From positions 42,637,048 through 42,701,047 of the forward strand of contig CM051034.1 of NCBI GenBank assembly GCA_027627225.1: DNA of 64,000 nucleotides, read 5' to 3'. A program made the translations under genes and the position numbers. Below, in pieces: positions 46,810 to 57,960 of this stretch (the stretch's first letter is position 1; each line of letters opens with the position of its first letter). The notes below the pieces were generated by a model, which had not been told where the DNA came from, made no database searches, and saw only the letters and a program-made list of their open reading frames with translations. The stretch is from Congeria kusceri (lineage: Eukaryota > Mollusca > Bivalvia > Myida > Dreissenidae).

Positions 46810-48279
46810 GTGATAAATAACAGAAAGAGCTCTGGATATTGTAATATAACGTTAGGGTTATCACAATATGCTCAGTTATTAGCATTAATCTGTATTCGAT
46901 GAAATTAATATTTTATAATATAACGGCGTTTTGGTTGAAATGAATACATTTTCTGGAGCTGTTCAATTTTTCGTAAGATACACTCGTACAATTGTAAAAT
47001 CGTTATGCGGTGTGTCCACAGGAGAGCATTTTGTATAAAACTTGCAGCTTTATGGAGCGGTGTTTTTTTCCAGCATCTTACAGGGACTTCCGAACAATTT
47101 TTACATTAAATCTAAAACTCACCTTGGGCTTCAACCAACACAACAATTAAAACAGGGGATACATCAAAACATTGCATATAGTCTAGGGAGTCAAATTGAA
47201 TTATTTACATCAGACGTATATTAAACTCCATGAAAGTAAAACGTGCGAATTGAAAATAACCCAAGTACACAGCACAACTTTAACTTCTACTAAAACGTTT
47301 TTGGTTACACATGCTAATTACGGTTATCCTTTTTATATTAACTGAAAACGTTTGCCTAACATTACTAACGTTAGTATGTATTTGGAACCTACGACAAAAC
47401 ATGTTCAATTTATCACGATAATGAATTGGATGTCGGACTAAACGTCCAGTTTATGTGTAAACAAAATAAGTTATCAGTTGGAATAGTTTTTGACTTAATT
47501 TAACTCATAAACCTCGTGCTTGCATGTTTAAATGGACTATGTCGAAGAAAACGGCCTCAAGGGGGTAATTTTCTTTAAAAAATCTGAAATTAAATATTAA
47601 CAATGGCATATTATGACGGTTAAAATAACGTACATTTTACGGGAAAATAGTTTTCGCTTTCTGAGATAAAAATCAATTTATAATATGTGTCGTGTTTGTT
47701 TGGCCCTTTTTATGTTTAAATGTTGACGTCAGAATTGTGAGCATTTTGTATAAACATAGTTTACATTACACACCTTTTCTTACAAAGCAGAATATCGCAG
47801 TTGGATAAAGCGCTGTCTACTGTCATTAACTTTGTTTGGCTCCTAAGTTGTCAGTTAGGGGACCGCTTGGGGGGTTTTTTCCAGCATTTTTGCTGATTTG
47901 TTTATATCACATATCTCGTTACGTATTATATTATGTATTATTCATTTAAAGTATATGGCTTAGTATAGCACATTTTATCATCGAGTATAATTTATAGAGC
48001 AATTGGAAACCAATTTTTCGTTGACAAAGTCTCTTTAATATCCAGGTTGACGACTTTAGCTAAAACAATAATAACGGCAGCATAATATTTATAAGGGTTA
48101 GTGTTATTGTCATTTATGTAAAGAAATATTTATATTGGACATCACTGCTTTGAACTGCTTCAAAATTTTTACTCTGTATTTTTAATACCAATAATACTAG
48201 TATCATTATTATAACGGAGCATTGTTTTGCATGTTGTATATAGGATTTGAAGGGCAAGTTGAGACGCTAGTTGTTTCGC
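46810..48279. other. Stretch with nothing firmly recognised
   Basis: No coding family. ATCGCAGTTGGATAAAGCGC at 47806 resembles a tRNA A-box region, but no complete tRNA or B-box follows. Confidence 0.35.
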
Positions 48280-48490
48280 ATGTTTTATATCGATTTGCTG
48301 CGGGAAATGCGAGTCCTTGACATTACTTTTAGTGGTTGTTATGTGGGAAGTGTGCATCGTCATTTCTTGATTAACTGGCACTGTTTCGTGCAATCCGACC
48401 AAGTTCCAGAGTACATTCCAATAAATCACGTTCACAGCGTATTAATCCCCGTATTAATTAATATACGGTTTGCAAGACATGTAGGATATT
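48280..48490. repeat. Duplicated block I, copy 3
   Basis: GCTGCGGGAAATGCGAG, GTTGTTATGTGGGAAG, TGTTTCGTGCAATCCGACCA and AATCACGTTCACAGCGTA. TTGTTATGTGGGAAG is shared with 54916-54930. Confidence 0.7.
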
Positions 48491-48736
48491 TACGTGTCAT
48501 CAAAGGTGTTTATTTGAGTATTGAGCCTAATTTTATGTCTATTATATAACATGAATGTTAGACACTTACGACAATGTAATTGTGTATGGTGTTCGCGGTT
48601 TAAGTGTAGATCTGACCCCGCGGGTTTGAGTTTTAAAACATTATGCGTACGGCATACGCAATCTTTTCACATTACGCGATGCAAAGCTATATCCAAGCTA
48701 TATATTATGAACGAAACATTATCACTGCTGTGTTAT

Positions 48737-48880
48737 AAATAAATAAATAATTAAATAATTAAATACATATAAATATAAATACAAATATAAATATAAATAA
48801 GTACATATAAATATAAAAACAAATATAAATATAAAAACAAATATAAATATAAATAAATAAATATATATATATATACGTAA
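48737..48880. repeat. AAATA/TATAAATA simple repeat
   Basis: About 140 bp of imperfect AAATA, TATAAATATAAATAC and (TA)n words lying next to the Penelope-like element's 3' side. Confidence 0.9.
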
Positions 48881-48977
48881 ATGAAATGTCAATGGTCCAG
48901 ATTGAGAAATGTATATAATGAAAAGTACAAACACGTTACATGGGATTATAAATATATATTAATAATATAGCCAACGC

Positions 48978-48997
48978 GTTTCGACAAAGCTCATCAG
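48978..48997 (-). ncRNA. Hammerhead-ribozyme-like core, degenerate
   Basis: Minus-strand sequence CTGATGAGCTTTGTCGAAAC carries both conserved hammerhead boxes, CUGAUGA and GAAA, at suitable spacing, just downstream of the nuclease stop. Penelope-like elements are known to carry hammerhead motifs near their ends. Stem II between the boxes is poor here (only the closing G-C pairs well) and I could not place stems I and III or a cleavage site. Probably a decayed or non-functional version. Confidence 0.45.
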
Positions 48998-49077
48998 GGC
49001 ATAATACAATATATCATAACGTCAAAATGTCAAAGAGATAACGTCATTTCAATTATGACGCCGAACGTCAACAATTA

Positions 49078-50478
49078 TTATATAAAATTAAATTGTGGTT
49101 TAAATATATGAATAAAATATTGCTCTTTCGCTAACCTAGCTGAAACACTGTCCGAAAATAGTTTATAGATGGGAAAAATTTGAAATTTCGGTTCAGATGT
49201 AGAACACTCATCCCGGTGTTTACTTAAAGGCATCTGTCTTGTTGAGGGGTCTCGCATTTGTTGTTCATGAACAGATCTTCTATGTCTAAGTTTATCGCCA
49301 GTTTGTCCAATATAAATTGTCTTGCATCCATTGCATACTAATACATAAATGACAATTTTAACATCACACGACATATTAGTTTTTATATTAACAGTTTACC
49401 GTTAAAATTAAATGAATTTCCTTCAATAATATAGTAACAGAGGACGCATCTAGGGTCATTGCATTTGGTTACTTTAGGTTCTTGAGAGGAAAAGCTAGAT
49501 TTAGTTAGTAGACGTTTTAAATTTGATGGCTGTCTTTTGCATTTTATTATTCTATTATCTGAAATTATTTTGTTCATTACAGAGTCCGTTTTTAAAATGT
49601 CTGTGTTGTTTTTAAGAACGCCAAATATTTCTTTATTCTTAGGGTTATATGTTGAAATAAATGGAATAATATTATTATTTTCTTTTGTTGAGTTTGAAAG
49701 TAATTCATTTCTAGGGATTGAAAGGGCTTTTTGAATTCCTTTATTTATAACTGATTTTGGATAACACCTTTGTGAAAGGGAAAGTTCCAGTTCACCTAAA
49801 CGTTTTAATTTAAGTTCAGGATTTGAAACTATAGTGCAAATGCGTTTCGCTAAATTGAATGGAAAATATTCGTTTTTTGTGTGTTTACTATGACATGATG
49901 TATGTGAAATTAAGGTATTGTTTAGAATCTGTTTCCTTCTAATATATATCAGTATAAATGTCCCTATTGTTTTTACAATTAATATATCAAGAAATGGAAT
50001 ATCAAGCCTGCTTGTTTGTATAGTAAACTTGATATATGTATGTAAGTTATTTAAACTAGTGTAAAATCTTTAAAGTTCATTAGGAAATTTTACCCAGAAA
50101 ATAAAGCAATCATCCAGATATCTTTTCCAGTAGGTTTTTATAAAAGAGAGAAATTCATTATCCATAAATTGATTCAATTTGTGTATAAAGTTTTTGTTCT
50201 AAGAATCCCATCACTAAAGTAGTGTACGTTGGGGCGAATTTTGTACCCATTGCTGTTCCTTTAGTTTGGTTGTAGTATTTGTCATCAAAATAAAAGTTTT
50301 TATTTTCAAGAATTAATTGTATACTTTCTTTAATAAACTGTTGTGAAAAGCGTTCATTAAGTGATTCAGGGTATGTTTGAAGCCAATAATTAATAGCATC
50401 TAGCCCCAAAACATGTGGTATATTAGAGTATAAATTAATTACATCAAAAGATACTAATATTTTGTCCTCTGGAACTTG
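49078..50478 (-). pseudogene. Penelope-like reverse transcriptase / GIY-YIG nuclease
   Basis: Coding remnant of the single Penelope protein, which copies element RNA at a nicked chromosomal target. Reading the minus strand: the RT palm begins near 50478 with SFDVINLYSNIPH, which holds the first catalytic Asp. QTKGTAMGTKFAPTY follows, and the frame stops at 50158. In a shifted frame comes KRYLDDCFIFW with the catalytic DD (about 50100-50130), then a stop near 50060 (after PNEL). An open stretch to 49383 has local compensating shifts near SKQYLNFT and ends in a Cys-rich linker, KCNDPRCVLC. A further shift leads into the C-terminal GIY-YIG nuclease (49078-49374) with IYVLVCNGCKTIYIGQTGDK and RHRRSVHEQQ. 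It has three or more frameshifts and one internal stop, and the N-terminus is missing, so it is inactive. The split frames are parts of one gene. Confidence 0.9.
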
Positions 50479-50499
50479 GGTATATATATATACGTTTCA

Positions 50500-50950
50500 G
50501 GTCTAGCACAGAAAATCGGTTAAATGACTAAAGTCCAAAATATAGCTATCTTGAAAAAGCCCCAAAAGACATGACGCAATAACAAAAAAGCAATTTCGAA
50601 GTCAATCAACTCTTTACAGCCAATAGATGAACATGAATAATTCGATTTCAATGAAGGACAAAAATCTTTCTAGATCAGGATTTCAAGAAATATTGGGTAA
50701 TAGCTGGTTTATTGTCTGGCGATTCTAAGATGTTTGATAAGAAATAAGAAAAATACAGACACAAATGGTGTGATTTGATTTCTACATCACATTTATTTTA
50801 AACTATGACTTTGAGAATAACAAAAATCTTTCCAATCAACAATTTATAATTATAACTAATTCGATATATGACAACAACAACAACAACAATACAACAATAA
50901 CATCAACAACAATAGTAAGAAACCAATATGACAAATATGATTGATATTCG
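50500..50950. repeat. Duplicated block M, copy 5
   Basis: TTTCGAAGTCAATCAACTCTTT, TTTCAATGAAGGACAAAAATC, GTTTATTGTCTGGCGATTCTA, followed by an ACAACAACAACAACAATAC run comparable to block D. Confidence 0.65.
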
Positions 50951-51089
50951 ATCTGTTTTAAATACTTTACATGAACATAATGACTCTGTTCTATATCTGA
51001 ACGTTATATGATAAATTCCATACGCAATCAATTACTTGTATAAGATTGCACTTTGACTTTTTATATATATGAACTACAGACAACACATT

Positions 51090-51690
51090 TATTAAGCACA
51101 TCTGATGACAGTCAGGCCAACTGTTTGATCATATGTCGTACGTCTCACACCGTGTCCCATGAAACATTGACATTTGTAAATTGTATGCAATATCCCACAG
51201 GTCAAAGTTAGCAAGAGGATGAGAGTGTCACATGTGTAAATTAGATTTCTATTGTACATCGTATATATCCAAGTTCTCTCACCTTGTAAAAAGTAAATGT
51301 ATTGACATTTTAACCTGAAAACATCGAATTGTTGTTCCAATCCTCTCCATGTGTTTAAAGGTACTCCCAGGATTGGCAATGGTGTCATGGTGGTATAACG
51401 ATGTTTATATTCAACTAAACTGTTGAATATATTTATTTAAACAACTGATTTTGAATAGCAAAGTAACATATAAATTGTACCTATTTGTCTGAGTTAGTTA
51501 ACACAGACGGTAAACAAATCGTTCTCTATGTATTTAGATGTCTATCTTGTTCAATAGACCGACGTTAATATTCCCCTACAGACAGAGTAATCTGGACGAA
51601 TGTTTTTGTTTGAAACAGTCTACTGTTGGCTGCAAAGTTCAAAGCAATGCCCGTTGGTAGTTTATTTATTCCAGAATCATCACATACCTT
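51090..51690. repeat. Duplicated block J, copy 4
   Basis: CATATGTCGTACGTCTCACA, GTATGCAATATCCCACAGGTC, GTTAGCAAGAGGATGAGAG, AACACAGACGGTAAACAAATC and GCAATGCCCGTTGGTAG. Very close to 52600-53260. Confidence 0.8.
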
Positions 51691-51699
51691 CGTTTTATA

Positions 51700-52460
51700 C
51701 CCAATAAAGAGGGCATAAAGTAGTCACACCGTCCGTCCGTGGGTGGGCTCTGATTGGGTGTGTGGGTTTTACGGTGGGATTGTTGTTTTTGTGTGTGTTT
51801 CCGTCCTGATTTCGTTTCCGCTCTGTAAATTTTAATGGTTGGAAGGATGTCAATATCACTTGAGGTTGTTATTCCCAATGAGAAGTCGTTGTGTCGGGTA
51901 AAGCACCTATGCTCGCCTGTCAATGGTCAAGATCACAATTTAAGGTCAAATGTCAAGGATTTTTGTTTCCGCTCTATAACTTCTAAGCGCATGGGAGGAT
52001 TTTGGTATAACTTCCGATTATTATTTCCCATGACCAGACAATGTGTTGCGTACAACACCCATGCTCGTCTGTCAAAGGTTAATGTCACAATTAATGGTCA
52101 ATGATTTCCATTTCCGGTCCTTAACATCTTTAGGGCTGAAAGAATTTTAATATCTCTTCTTATTAATATTTCTCATTTTCAGACGTGTACAGAACCCACG
52201 CTCGGCTGTTAAAGGTCAAGGTCGCAATTCAAGGTCACATGTCACATGTCCATTTCTTCTAAACGCCTGGCAGGATTTAATATAACTTCAGATTATTATT
52301 CCTTATGACCAGACGGTGTGTCATGTACAACACCCATGCACGTTTGTCAAAGATCAAGGTAACAAGTCAAGGCTAAAGTCAAGGATTTTCGTTCTTCTAA
52401 ACGACCGGAAGGATTTAAATATTACTTCATATTATTATTCTTCATGACCAGATTCCGTAA
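51700..52460 (-). mobile_element. GGTCA-array element, copy 3 (partial)
   Basis: Starts with CCAATAAAGAGGGCATAAAG and CACCGTCCGTCCGTGGGTGG like 30793. It has four diverged units (GGTCAAG/ATCACAATTTAAGGTC near 51925, 52080, 52214 and 52351) and then ends at CATGACCAGATTCCGTAACAC. The unique leader of the other copies is missing. It sits between two J copies, 51090-51690 and 52590-53290. Confidence 0.75.
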
Positions 52461-52589
52461 CACAAAGTAGGGTTTTTAAAAAGAAGGTACCTTGACTTAT
52501 TATGTAGATAAAATACAAACACCAAATATATGATTATAATATAAATAAATATAACAATATCAATGAAATATAATAAATATAGAAACAGA

Positions 52590-53290
52590 TATGCAAACTG
52601 TTGGTCATGTCGTTCGTCTCACATCATGCAAAATGGAAATGTGTTAATGGTATGCAATATCCCGCAAGTCGAAGTTAGCAAGACTATGAGTGTGTCACGT
52701 GTGAATTCGATTTCTGCGTCGTATATATATGTGTCCCCGCACATTTTAAAATTATGCATTGACATCTAAAACTAACAACCTCGATTTGTTGCTTCCAATC
52801 CTCACCAGGTATTTAAAGGTTATTTCACGATTGACATTGGTGGTATCCTGGTGAAACGATCTATATATTAATCTGTATATAAACCCCTAGAGTGCTGTTA
52901 ATTTTTTCTACACTAATTTAATTGGTTAAATGCTGATCTAGCTTTTAAATATTTACAAAATGCCCTGCTAAACGGTGCTTGTTAGGCAAGGTTGAACATC
53001 TTGGTTTAAACAACTGATGAAGATAGCAATGTCAACAAAATATTAATCAAAAACATTTGTAGGAGTAAGTAAACACATATACCGAACAAATCGTGTTCTA
53101 TGTATTTAGTTGTCCATTTTGTTCGATAGACTGACGTATATATACTCCCCTTCAGACAGGGTAATTTTGATGAATGTTATTGTTTGGTATAGTCTTCTGA
53201 TTGCTGTAAAGTTGACAATTGTACGTATTCAAAGCAATTCCCGTTGGTTGTTGATTCATTCCAGAATAATCACATACAATCTTTTTGTAT
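52590..53290. repeat. Duplicated block J, copy 5
   Basis: GTCATGTCGTTCGTCTCACA, GGTATGCAATATCCCGCAAGTC, GAAGTTAGCAAGACTATGAG, AACACATATACCGAACAAATC, CAATTCCCGTTGGTTGTTGA and CCAGAATAATCACATAC. Confidence 0.8.
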
Positions 53291-53344
53291 TCTTATATGG
53301 TGAATGGCATTTAAGAAATTCGGATAACGTAATCTTGTGAAACA

Positions 53345-53869
53345 ACAACAACTACAGCAAAAACAAGGACATAAGATGATTGCCAGTGTCCATAAGACAT
53401 GTGTTTAGTTGACAAAAATGCTTTGAACATGTTTGAACATGCTTCAGGCGTCCAATACAAAGATAAATACATTTTGTTTACTATTTAATTTTGAAAATAA
53501 TTGTTTTGCAGTGTACAATATTTTACAGTTCTATTTACTTAGCATTATCTATTTATTGTTTCTTAATTTTTGTTTCATGGATGCCTAAAACTGTTCAAAA
53601 TAAATGGTGCAGTTTGTTACTGTTATTTATAATATTTTGCCTGTAAAACAGTCATTTACAGTGACTTTGTATCCATTATGAGCATGCATTATATTTAGTA
53701 TGTGTTCAATAAGCTATGTATTTATTAATGTATTTTGTTTATAATCATACCTGGTGAAGACTATTAAAGTAGAAACGCGTAGTGAATCGGAGTTTGTCCT
53801 TTTTTCTTCATTTATATAAAAGCTATGAAACTTCAGCTACATCAACAGGAGAGTGATCATAATTTAGTT
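53345..53869. other. AT-rich stretch with a Penelope-tail-like motif
   Basis: Mostly featureless. At 53751-53782 CCTGGTGAAGACTATT..AGTAGAAACGCG resembles Penelope-like element tails (compare CTGATGAG..CGAAACGCG at the 49-kb element) but the box reads CTGGTGA and there is no adjacent coding. Confidence 0.35.
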
Positions 53870-54283
53870 TATGCTTTCCAGTAATTTTTGGGGAAATTAT
53901 AGTGAAATAAAATTGTTAATTAACTGCTTAAAACAGTGAAAAGTATCACCCAGGTAATTTTCACTGTTTCACAAGGGTTCCCGATTTAATGCAGTAAATG
54001 AAACGGACCGTCAACGTTGTCGTACTTAAAATTGTGAAATGATGTCATTGTTTTGACGTCATGGCGTTACCATTCCCGCAATATTTTCAGATTGAACGCA
54101 TTTAGATAGCACCTTAAACGGTATAAATAGCATAAAATAAAATGAAAATGTTTTGGTTTCGGTAGAATATCGATTTTTGATTAATTCGTGATTAACTCGT
54201 GATCATAGAAAATATATATTTGCACTCGTGGTTAAATTTCTATGATTACTCGGGAATTAAATTCGATATTGTACCGAAACCAA
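53870..54283 (-). mobile_element. TTTGGTTTC foldback element, copy 2 (inverted)
   Basis: Reverse orientation relative to 43488-43850. The AAACAGTGAAAAG/TTTTCACTGTTT stem lies at 53930-53970, followed by CAGTAAATGAAACGGACCGT. The terminal hairpin 54152-54283 has TTTGGTTTCGGTAGAATATC against GATATTGTACCGAAACCAA. Confidence 0.8.
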
Positions 54284-54849
54284 CAAACCTCTATTTCCTT
54301 TATTTCGGGCCAGTGTCCGATTGTCCATACAATAGAGAACAAAAAGATAACAAATAAACAGACACAAAACACAAAAATGAGGAAAAACATGTAATTTATA
54401 GTTTGTATAAACACTACTGTGTATGTATAATAAAAATAATGTGTTTTATACTTCAAAAACAGTAGAGTTCTTTGTATACATATAATATGTCTTAAAGTAC
54501 GAGTAAATTTCTTACATGCAATTGTGAATTTTGTCATTCTACAGGTAAAGATGACGAATACCATGTTGTCATTATGTGTTAATGTTATATTGATGTCAGA
54601 AAAATATGTTAGCAAATAGTTCTGTGAAGCTCCTTCTGCTTATGCATTTATTCAGCTGATAAATTCAATAAAAATTAAGATTTAAAAAATTGTATTTAAT
54701 GCAGATCTGAATGTAAGTAATGCACTAACTATCCTTAATAATTTACAATTACACATGTGAATGTTTATTTCTAATGTTAAGAATTAAGTATATAAATGAC
54801 ATATGTTGTGGGGATTTACTTGTACACGTCTTAAAATGTTCTGTTCTGT

Positions 54850-55060
54850 TACATGTTATTGATTTGCTACGGAAAATTTCAGCCACACGCATGCCTGTAA
54901 ATTACTGCTAATATTTGTTATGTGGGAAGGCTGTTTGTCAAGTAATTTCGATGTCGTTTTGGCCTTCTTTTAAATGAAACTGTTTTGTGTATTCTGATGA
55001 CGTGCCGTGTAAACTATAGAAAATCACGTGCCAGTCCGTATTGGATATTTCCTTTCCCCT
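54850..55060. repeat. Duplicated block I, copy 4
   Basis: GGAAAATTTCAGCCACACGC, ATGCCTGTAAATTACTG, TTGTTATGTGGGAAGGCTG, ACTATAGAAAATCACGTG. Confidence 0.7.
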
Positions 55061-55384
55061 TATAAATTAATACATGGTTTGCAATCCATACATGGTATAT
55101 ACACCACACCACCTCTTGTGTGTATTTCTAGTTTGATGTTCTTTACTAAAGTTTCTCATTAACAATGAACAGACATGAATCATTGACGCTGACGTTTATA
55201 AATTAATTGCGTGTCCATCATTAATTTGCTGAGGTCATGCTTACCTGGACGAATCTCTAAATATAATGGTTTGGAAGAAATGTTTTGTAATAGCCCTTTT
55301 GTGTCTGAGAATTATAGAATTAAGAAATAATTTTCGATTTATCGTTGGTTATAATGTATTCTTTATATATGTATACTTTTAACG

Positions 55385-56275
55385 GACGATATTGCAAATT
55401 GTGCTGAAACAGCGATTAATTTACAAAATCAAATAAACAGCATCTTAAAATTTTGTGAAAATACGGGTATGTTGATAAATGAGAAAAAGACATAGATTAT
55501 TGTTTTTAGAAATGGTGGCCCTCTACGTTCATATGAAACTTGGAATTATAACGATGCTCGTCTAAATGTAACATATGTTTATAAATATATAGGGTTGTTA
55601 TTCACACCAAAGTTAATGTAGACAAAGGCTTAGGTTAAACTTGCATGTCAATCGTTGTTTATTGACCGATAAACAAAGATAATGCGAAAAATATTTTGAT
55701 TCTAACATGATTTGACATATATTTTTGCAATTGTAATTGAAACAACTTTTTACTATGCTCCACTCAGAATCGGGACTACTTTTGGGGTTGTTTATTGTGT
55801 AGTTTAACAACGATATTTTTGTTCTTTGTCTATAGAAAAATTAGCGAGTATCATGTTACAATGTCCATTAATATATGAAGCGAGATACAGTGTTTTGGAC
55901 TGATGACATTATGTGATTGGTATTTGGAAGAAACACATATCTTTAATAGTAAAATCACATGTCTTACTTATGCATTTAGTTCTGTTTTAAAAACTTCGAT
56001 ATCTAATGAAATTAATATGCCGAGGTCATGATTATATAGACGAAACTGTACAGAGAATATTTTAGAAGAAAGAGTTTAATATTACCGGTATATTTTACTT
56101 TCGGATTTTCCCTACATATATTGGTCGGAGTTTTAATTATCAGTGAAACGTCGCCAGCTCAGCTTTAGAATATTTTATTTGTATATCAATGTTTGGAATC
56201 AGCGTTGGTTCTGTACACAATGTTTTAACAGTTCAGCTGAAGATGTCTAAGGTATCATTTATGTGTATTTACAAC
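55385..56275 (+). pseudogene. LINE (non-LTR) reverse-transcriptase fragment
   Basis: Degraded 3' portion of a LINE ORF2-type protein, which nicks DNA and reverse-transcribes its own RNA. From 55385 the frame reads DDIANCAETAINLQNQI, the tail of the (A/Y)xDD catalytic box, then FCENTGMLINEKKT and a stop at 55493. IIVFRNGGPLRS and VYKYIGLLFTP follow, with a stop at 55619. This order (DD box, KT.VVFRxGG, F.YLG..F) is typical of jockey/CR1-like RTs. Further on, remnants ending WFCTQCFNSSAEDV near 56240 resemble the Cys-containing C-terminus of the same families (CxxC...EDExHFLxxC). Several stops and shifts. The N-terminal half and endonuclease are absent. Confidence 0.75.
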
Positions 56276-56424
56276 CTTTCACGCTTAAATAATCATAATG
56301 AGTATATGTTATTGACACAAAAACTATTCCTAACGAAACTTTAAGGTTTTGCAAAACGGGAAATCGGTGCATCTTTTATTTTTTTAAATTAATTTTTATA
56401 ATTAATAAAATAAATATAATAACG

Positions 56425-56427
<3 letters not shown>

Positions 56428-56497
<70 letters not shown>
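56428..56497. repeat. (ATT)n microsatellite
   Basis: About 70 bp of uninterrupted ATT repeats directly upstream of the mariner coding remnant. The minus-strand poly-Asn frame is an artefact. Confidence 0.98.
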
Positions 56498-56499
<2 letters not shown>

Positions 56500-56522
56500 G
56501 TTAACGTTATCAAATGTTTTAG

Positions 56523-57483
56523 GTGCACGCACGGTGGGTTCCCCGTCTTCTAAAAGATGTTGAAAAGGAGCGCAGAGTGAGAGAGTCGCGATCATTCCTC
56601 AGACGCTACCATAGAGAATGGGATGCGTTCCTAGATAGAATCATTACAACAGACGAGACCTGGTTGTGGTTTTACGACCCTGAGACGAAGAGTCCGTCAG
56701 CTGTGTGGAAGCGCCCAGGTTCGCCACCACCCGAGAAAGCACGCGTTAGCAAGTCCGGCGCGAATCACATGTTCATGATGTTCTGTGACAGGAAGGAGAT
56801 GATTCTGCAGCACGCAGTCCCCAGGACACCACTATCAATGCAGAATATTGTTCAAAGGTAAATTAATAGTTTAATGTTTTTCATCCACCAAATATTAGAG
56901 CGTATAAACAGTTCTCAAAACCGCAAGAAATGTGCGTTTCACCAAAACGTATCAGATTTAATTACAGGAGACATATTAACATTGTATATGATTTTGATTG
57001 TTTATATTTGAAGTCGAATTATAATGTGGGTAAGCTTTATGGCTTTAAATAATTCATATTCTCTTATCATACATCGTATCTTTCGACCAATATTTTATTA
57101 CAACAGGTCCTGCGCCGTGACTTGTTGAACGCCCTTCGCAAGAAACGACCTGACGTGCTACTGGAACAGTTTCTGTTGCATCACGACAACGCTTCCCCGC
57201 ACACGGCAGAAACAACAACAATCGAAATTGGTGTTATTGGCTTTGGCAGACTTTCCCACCCCCATACTCCCCGGACTTAGCTCCGTTTGACTTCGGGATT
57301 TTGCCTGCTATCAAGTCTCAACTAAAAGGTCAGAAGTTTAAAAGTTTACATGAACTCAAAACTGCCACTTCAAGAATAACATCCCAGTTTTATGAGATGT
57401 GGTACCGAAATATATTTGACTAGTGGATCCACCGTCATCGGCGATGTATACAGCACAACGGAGAGTATTTCGAGAAAAAATAA
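56523..57483 (+). pseudogene. Mariner-family transposase, split and broken
   Basis: DDD-type mariner transposase remnant, a cut-and-paste DNA recombinase. The first segment, 56523-56858, opens with HARWVPRLL (mariner K(L/V)SARWVPRLL) and includes ITTDETWLWFYDPETK with the first catalytic Asp. About 240 bp of AT-rich DNA (56859-57106) follow. The second segment starts VLRRDLLNALRKKRPDVL and has HHDNASPHTAE with the second Asp. A frameshift near 57260 precedes PPYSPDLAPFDF with the third Asp. An in-frame TAG at 57421 precedes the typical C-terminus RRCIQHNGEYFEKK, ending at 57483. The N-terminal helix-turn-helix part is missing. Segment edges look like splice sites (TTTTAG|GT, AAAG|GTAAAT, CAACAG|GT), but simple joining is out of frame. 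GC content is well above the surroundings, suggesting later arrival. No TIRs found. Confidence 0.9.
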
Positions 57484-57714
57484 CGCTGCTACCGACATCA
57501 TGACGTCTTCGACGTCGACGCTCAACATTCTACGTGCGCCGGGCCGCTGATACTGACTGTACACCATTGAACATTATTTTTACACACTTAATCACAACTG
57601 AATGAGATTTGGGAATATTATTAATGAATGATCGTGTATTGTTGTAGTATATTTCTTTATCGCTATTCGATAAATTAACACAATGCTGTACACATAATCT
57701 ACGTTATTTTTGAA

Positions 57715-57960
57715 CAACCCTCGTACAAAGTGATAAATAACTGACAACTTTTACCACATTTACACGTTGTCTCTTTGGTTTCTGTAAATGTCAGGTGACC
57801 TTTTTTTATGGAAAACGTTGACATTTGAAATAAGTCACTTTAGTTTAATAAAGATTTCATATTATCCTGCCAGTTTCTAGAAGAGGAAGAACGTTTAGTT
57901 TTCACCGTATAATAACAATGTTTGAGAAACAAACTGCTTGCAAAATAAAACTAGAAAACG
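57715..57960. repeat. Duplicated block R, copy 3
   Basis: GGAAAACGTTGACATTTGAAA, AAGATTTCATATTATCCTG and AATGTTTGAGAAACAAACTG parallel 39010-39150. Confidence 0.55.

Larger units (their letters stand above)
48957..50490 (-). mobile_element. 5'-truncated Penelope-like element
   Basis: Minus-strand retroelement copy holding reverse transcriptase and GIY-YIG nuclease coding sequence (see the pseudogene entry) and about 120 bp of 3' flank, which includes the ribozyme-like segment at 48978-48997. The 5' end stops abruptly near 50490 next to a TATATATATATACG run, where duplicated block M begins. 5' truncation is usual for target-primed retroelements. Confidence 0.85.

Noticed and set aside
47790..47880. 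tRNA gene or tRNA-derived SINE (ATCGCAGTTGGATAAAGCGC)
   Set aside because: Only the A-box-like half resembles a tRNA. No acceptor stem pairing, anticodon arm or GGTTCGA-type B-box could be found.
53751..53785. Hammerhead ribozyme on the plus strand
   Set aside because: The first box reads CTGGTGA, not CTGATGA. GAAAC is present, but the conserved A is lost and flanking stems are not visible.
54232..54615. 127-codon minus-strand frame rich in Phe/Ile/Val, membrane-like
   Set aside because: AT-rich DNA read antisense often looks hydrophobic. It begins inside block-like DNA and ends in the TTTGGTTTC foldback, with no conserved motif.
56389..56595. Poly-Asn protein on the minus strand
   Set aside because: Translation of the (ATT)n microsatellite fused to antisense mariner sequence.
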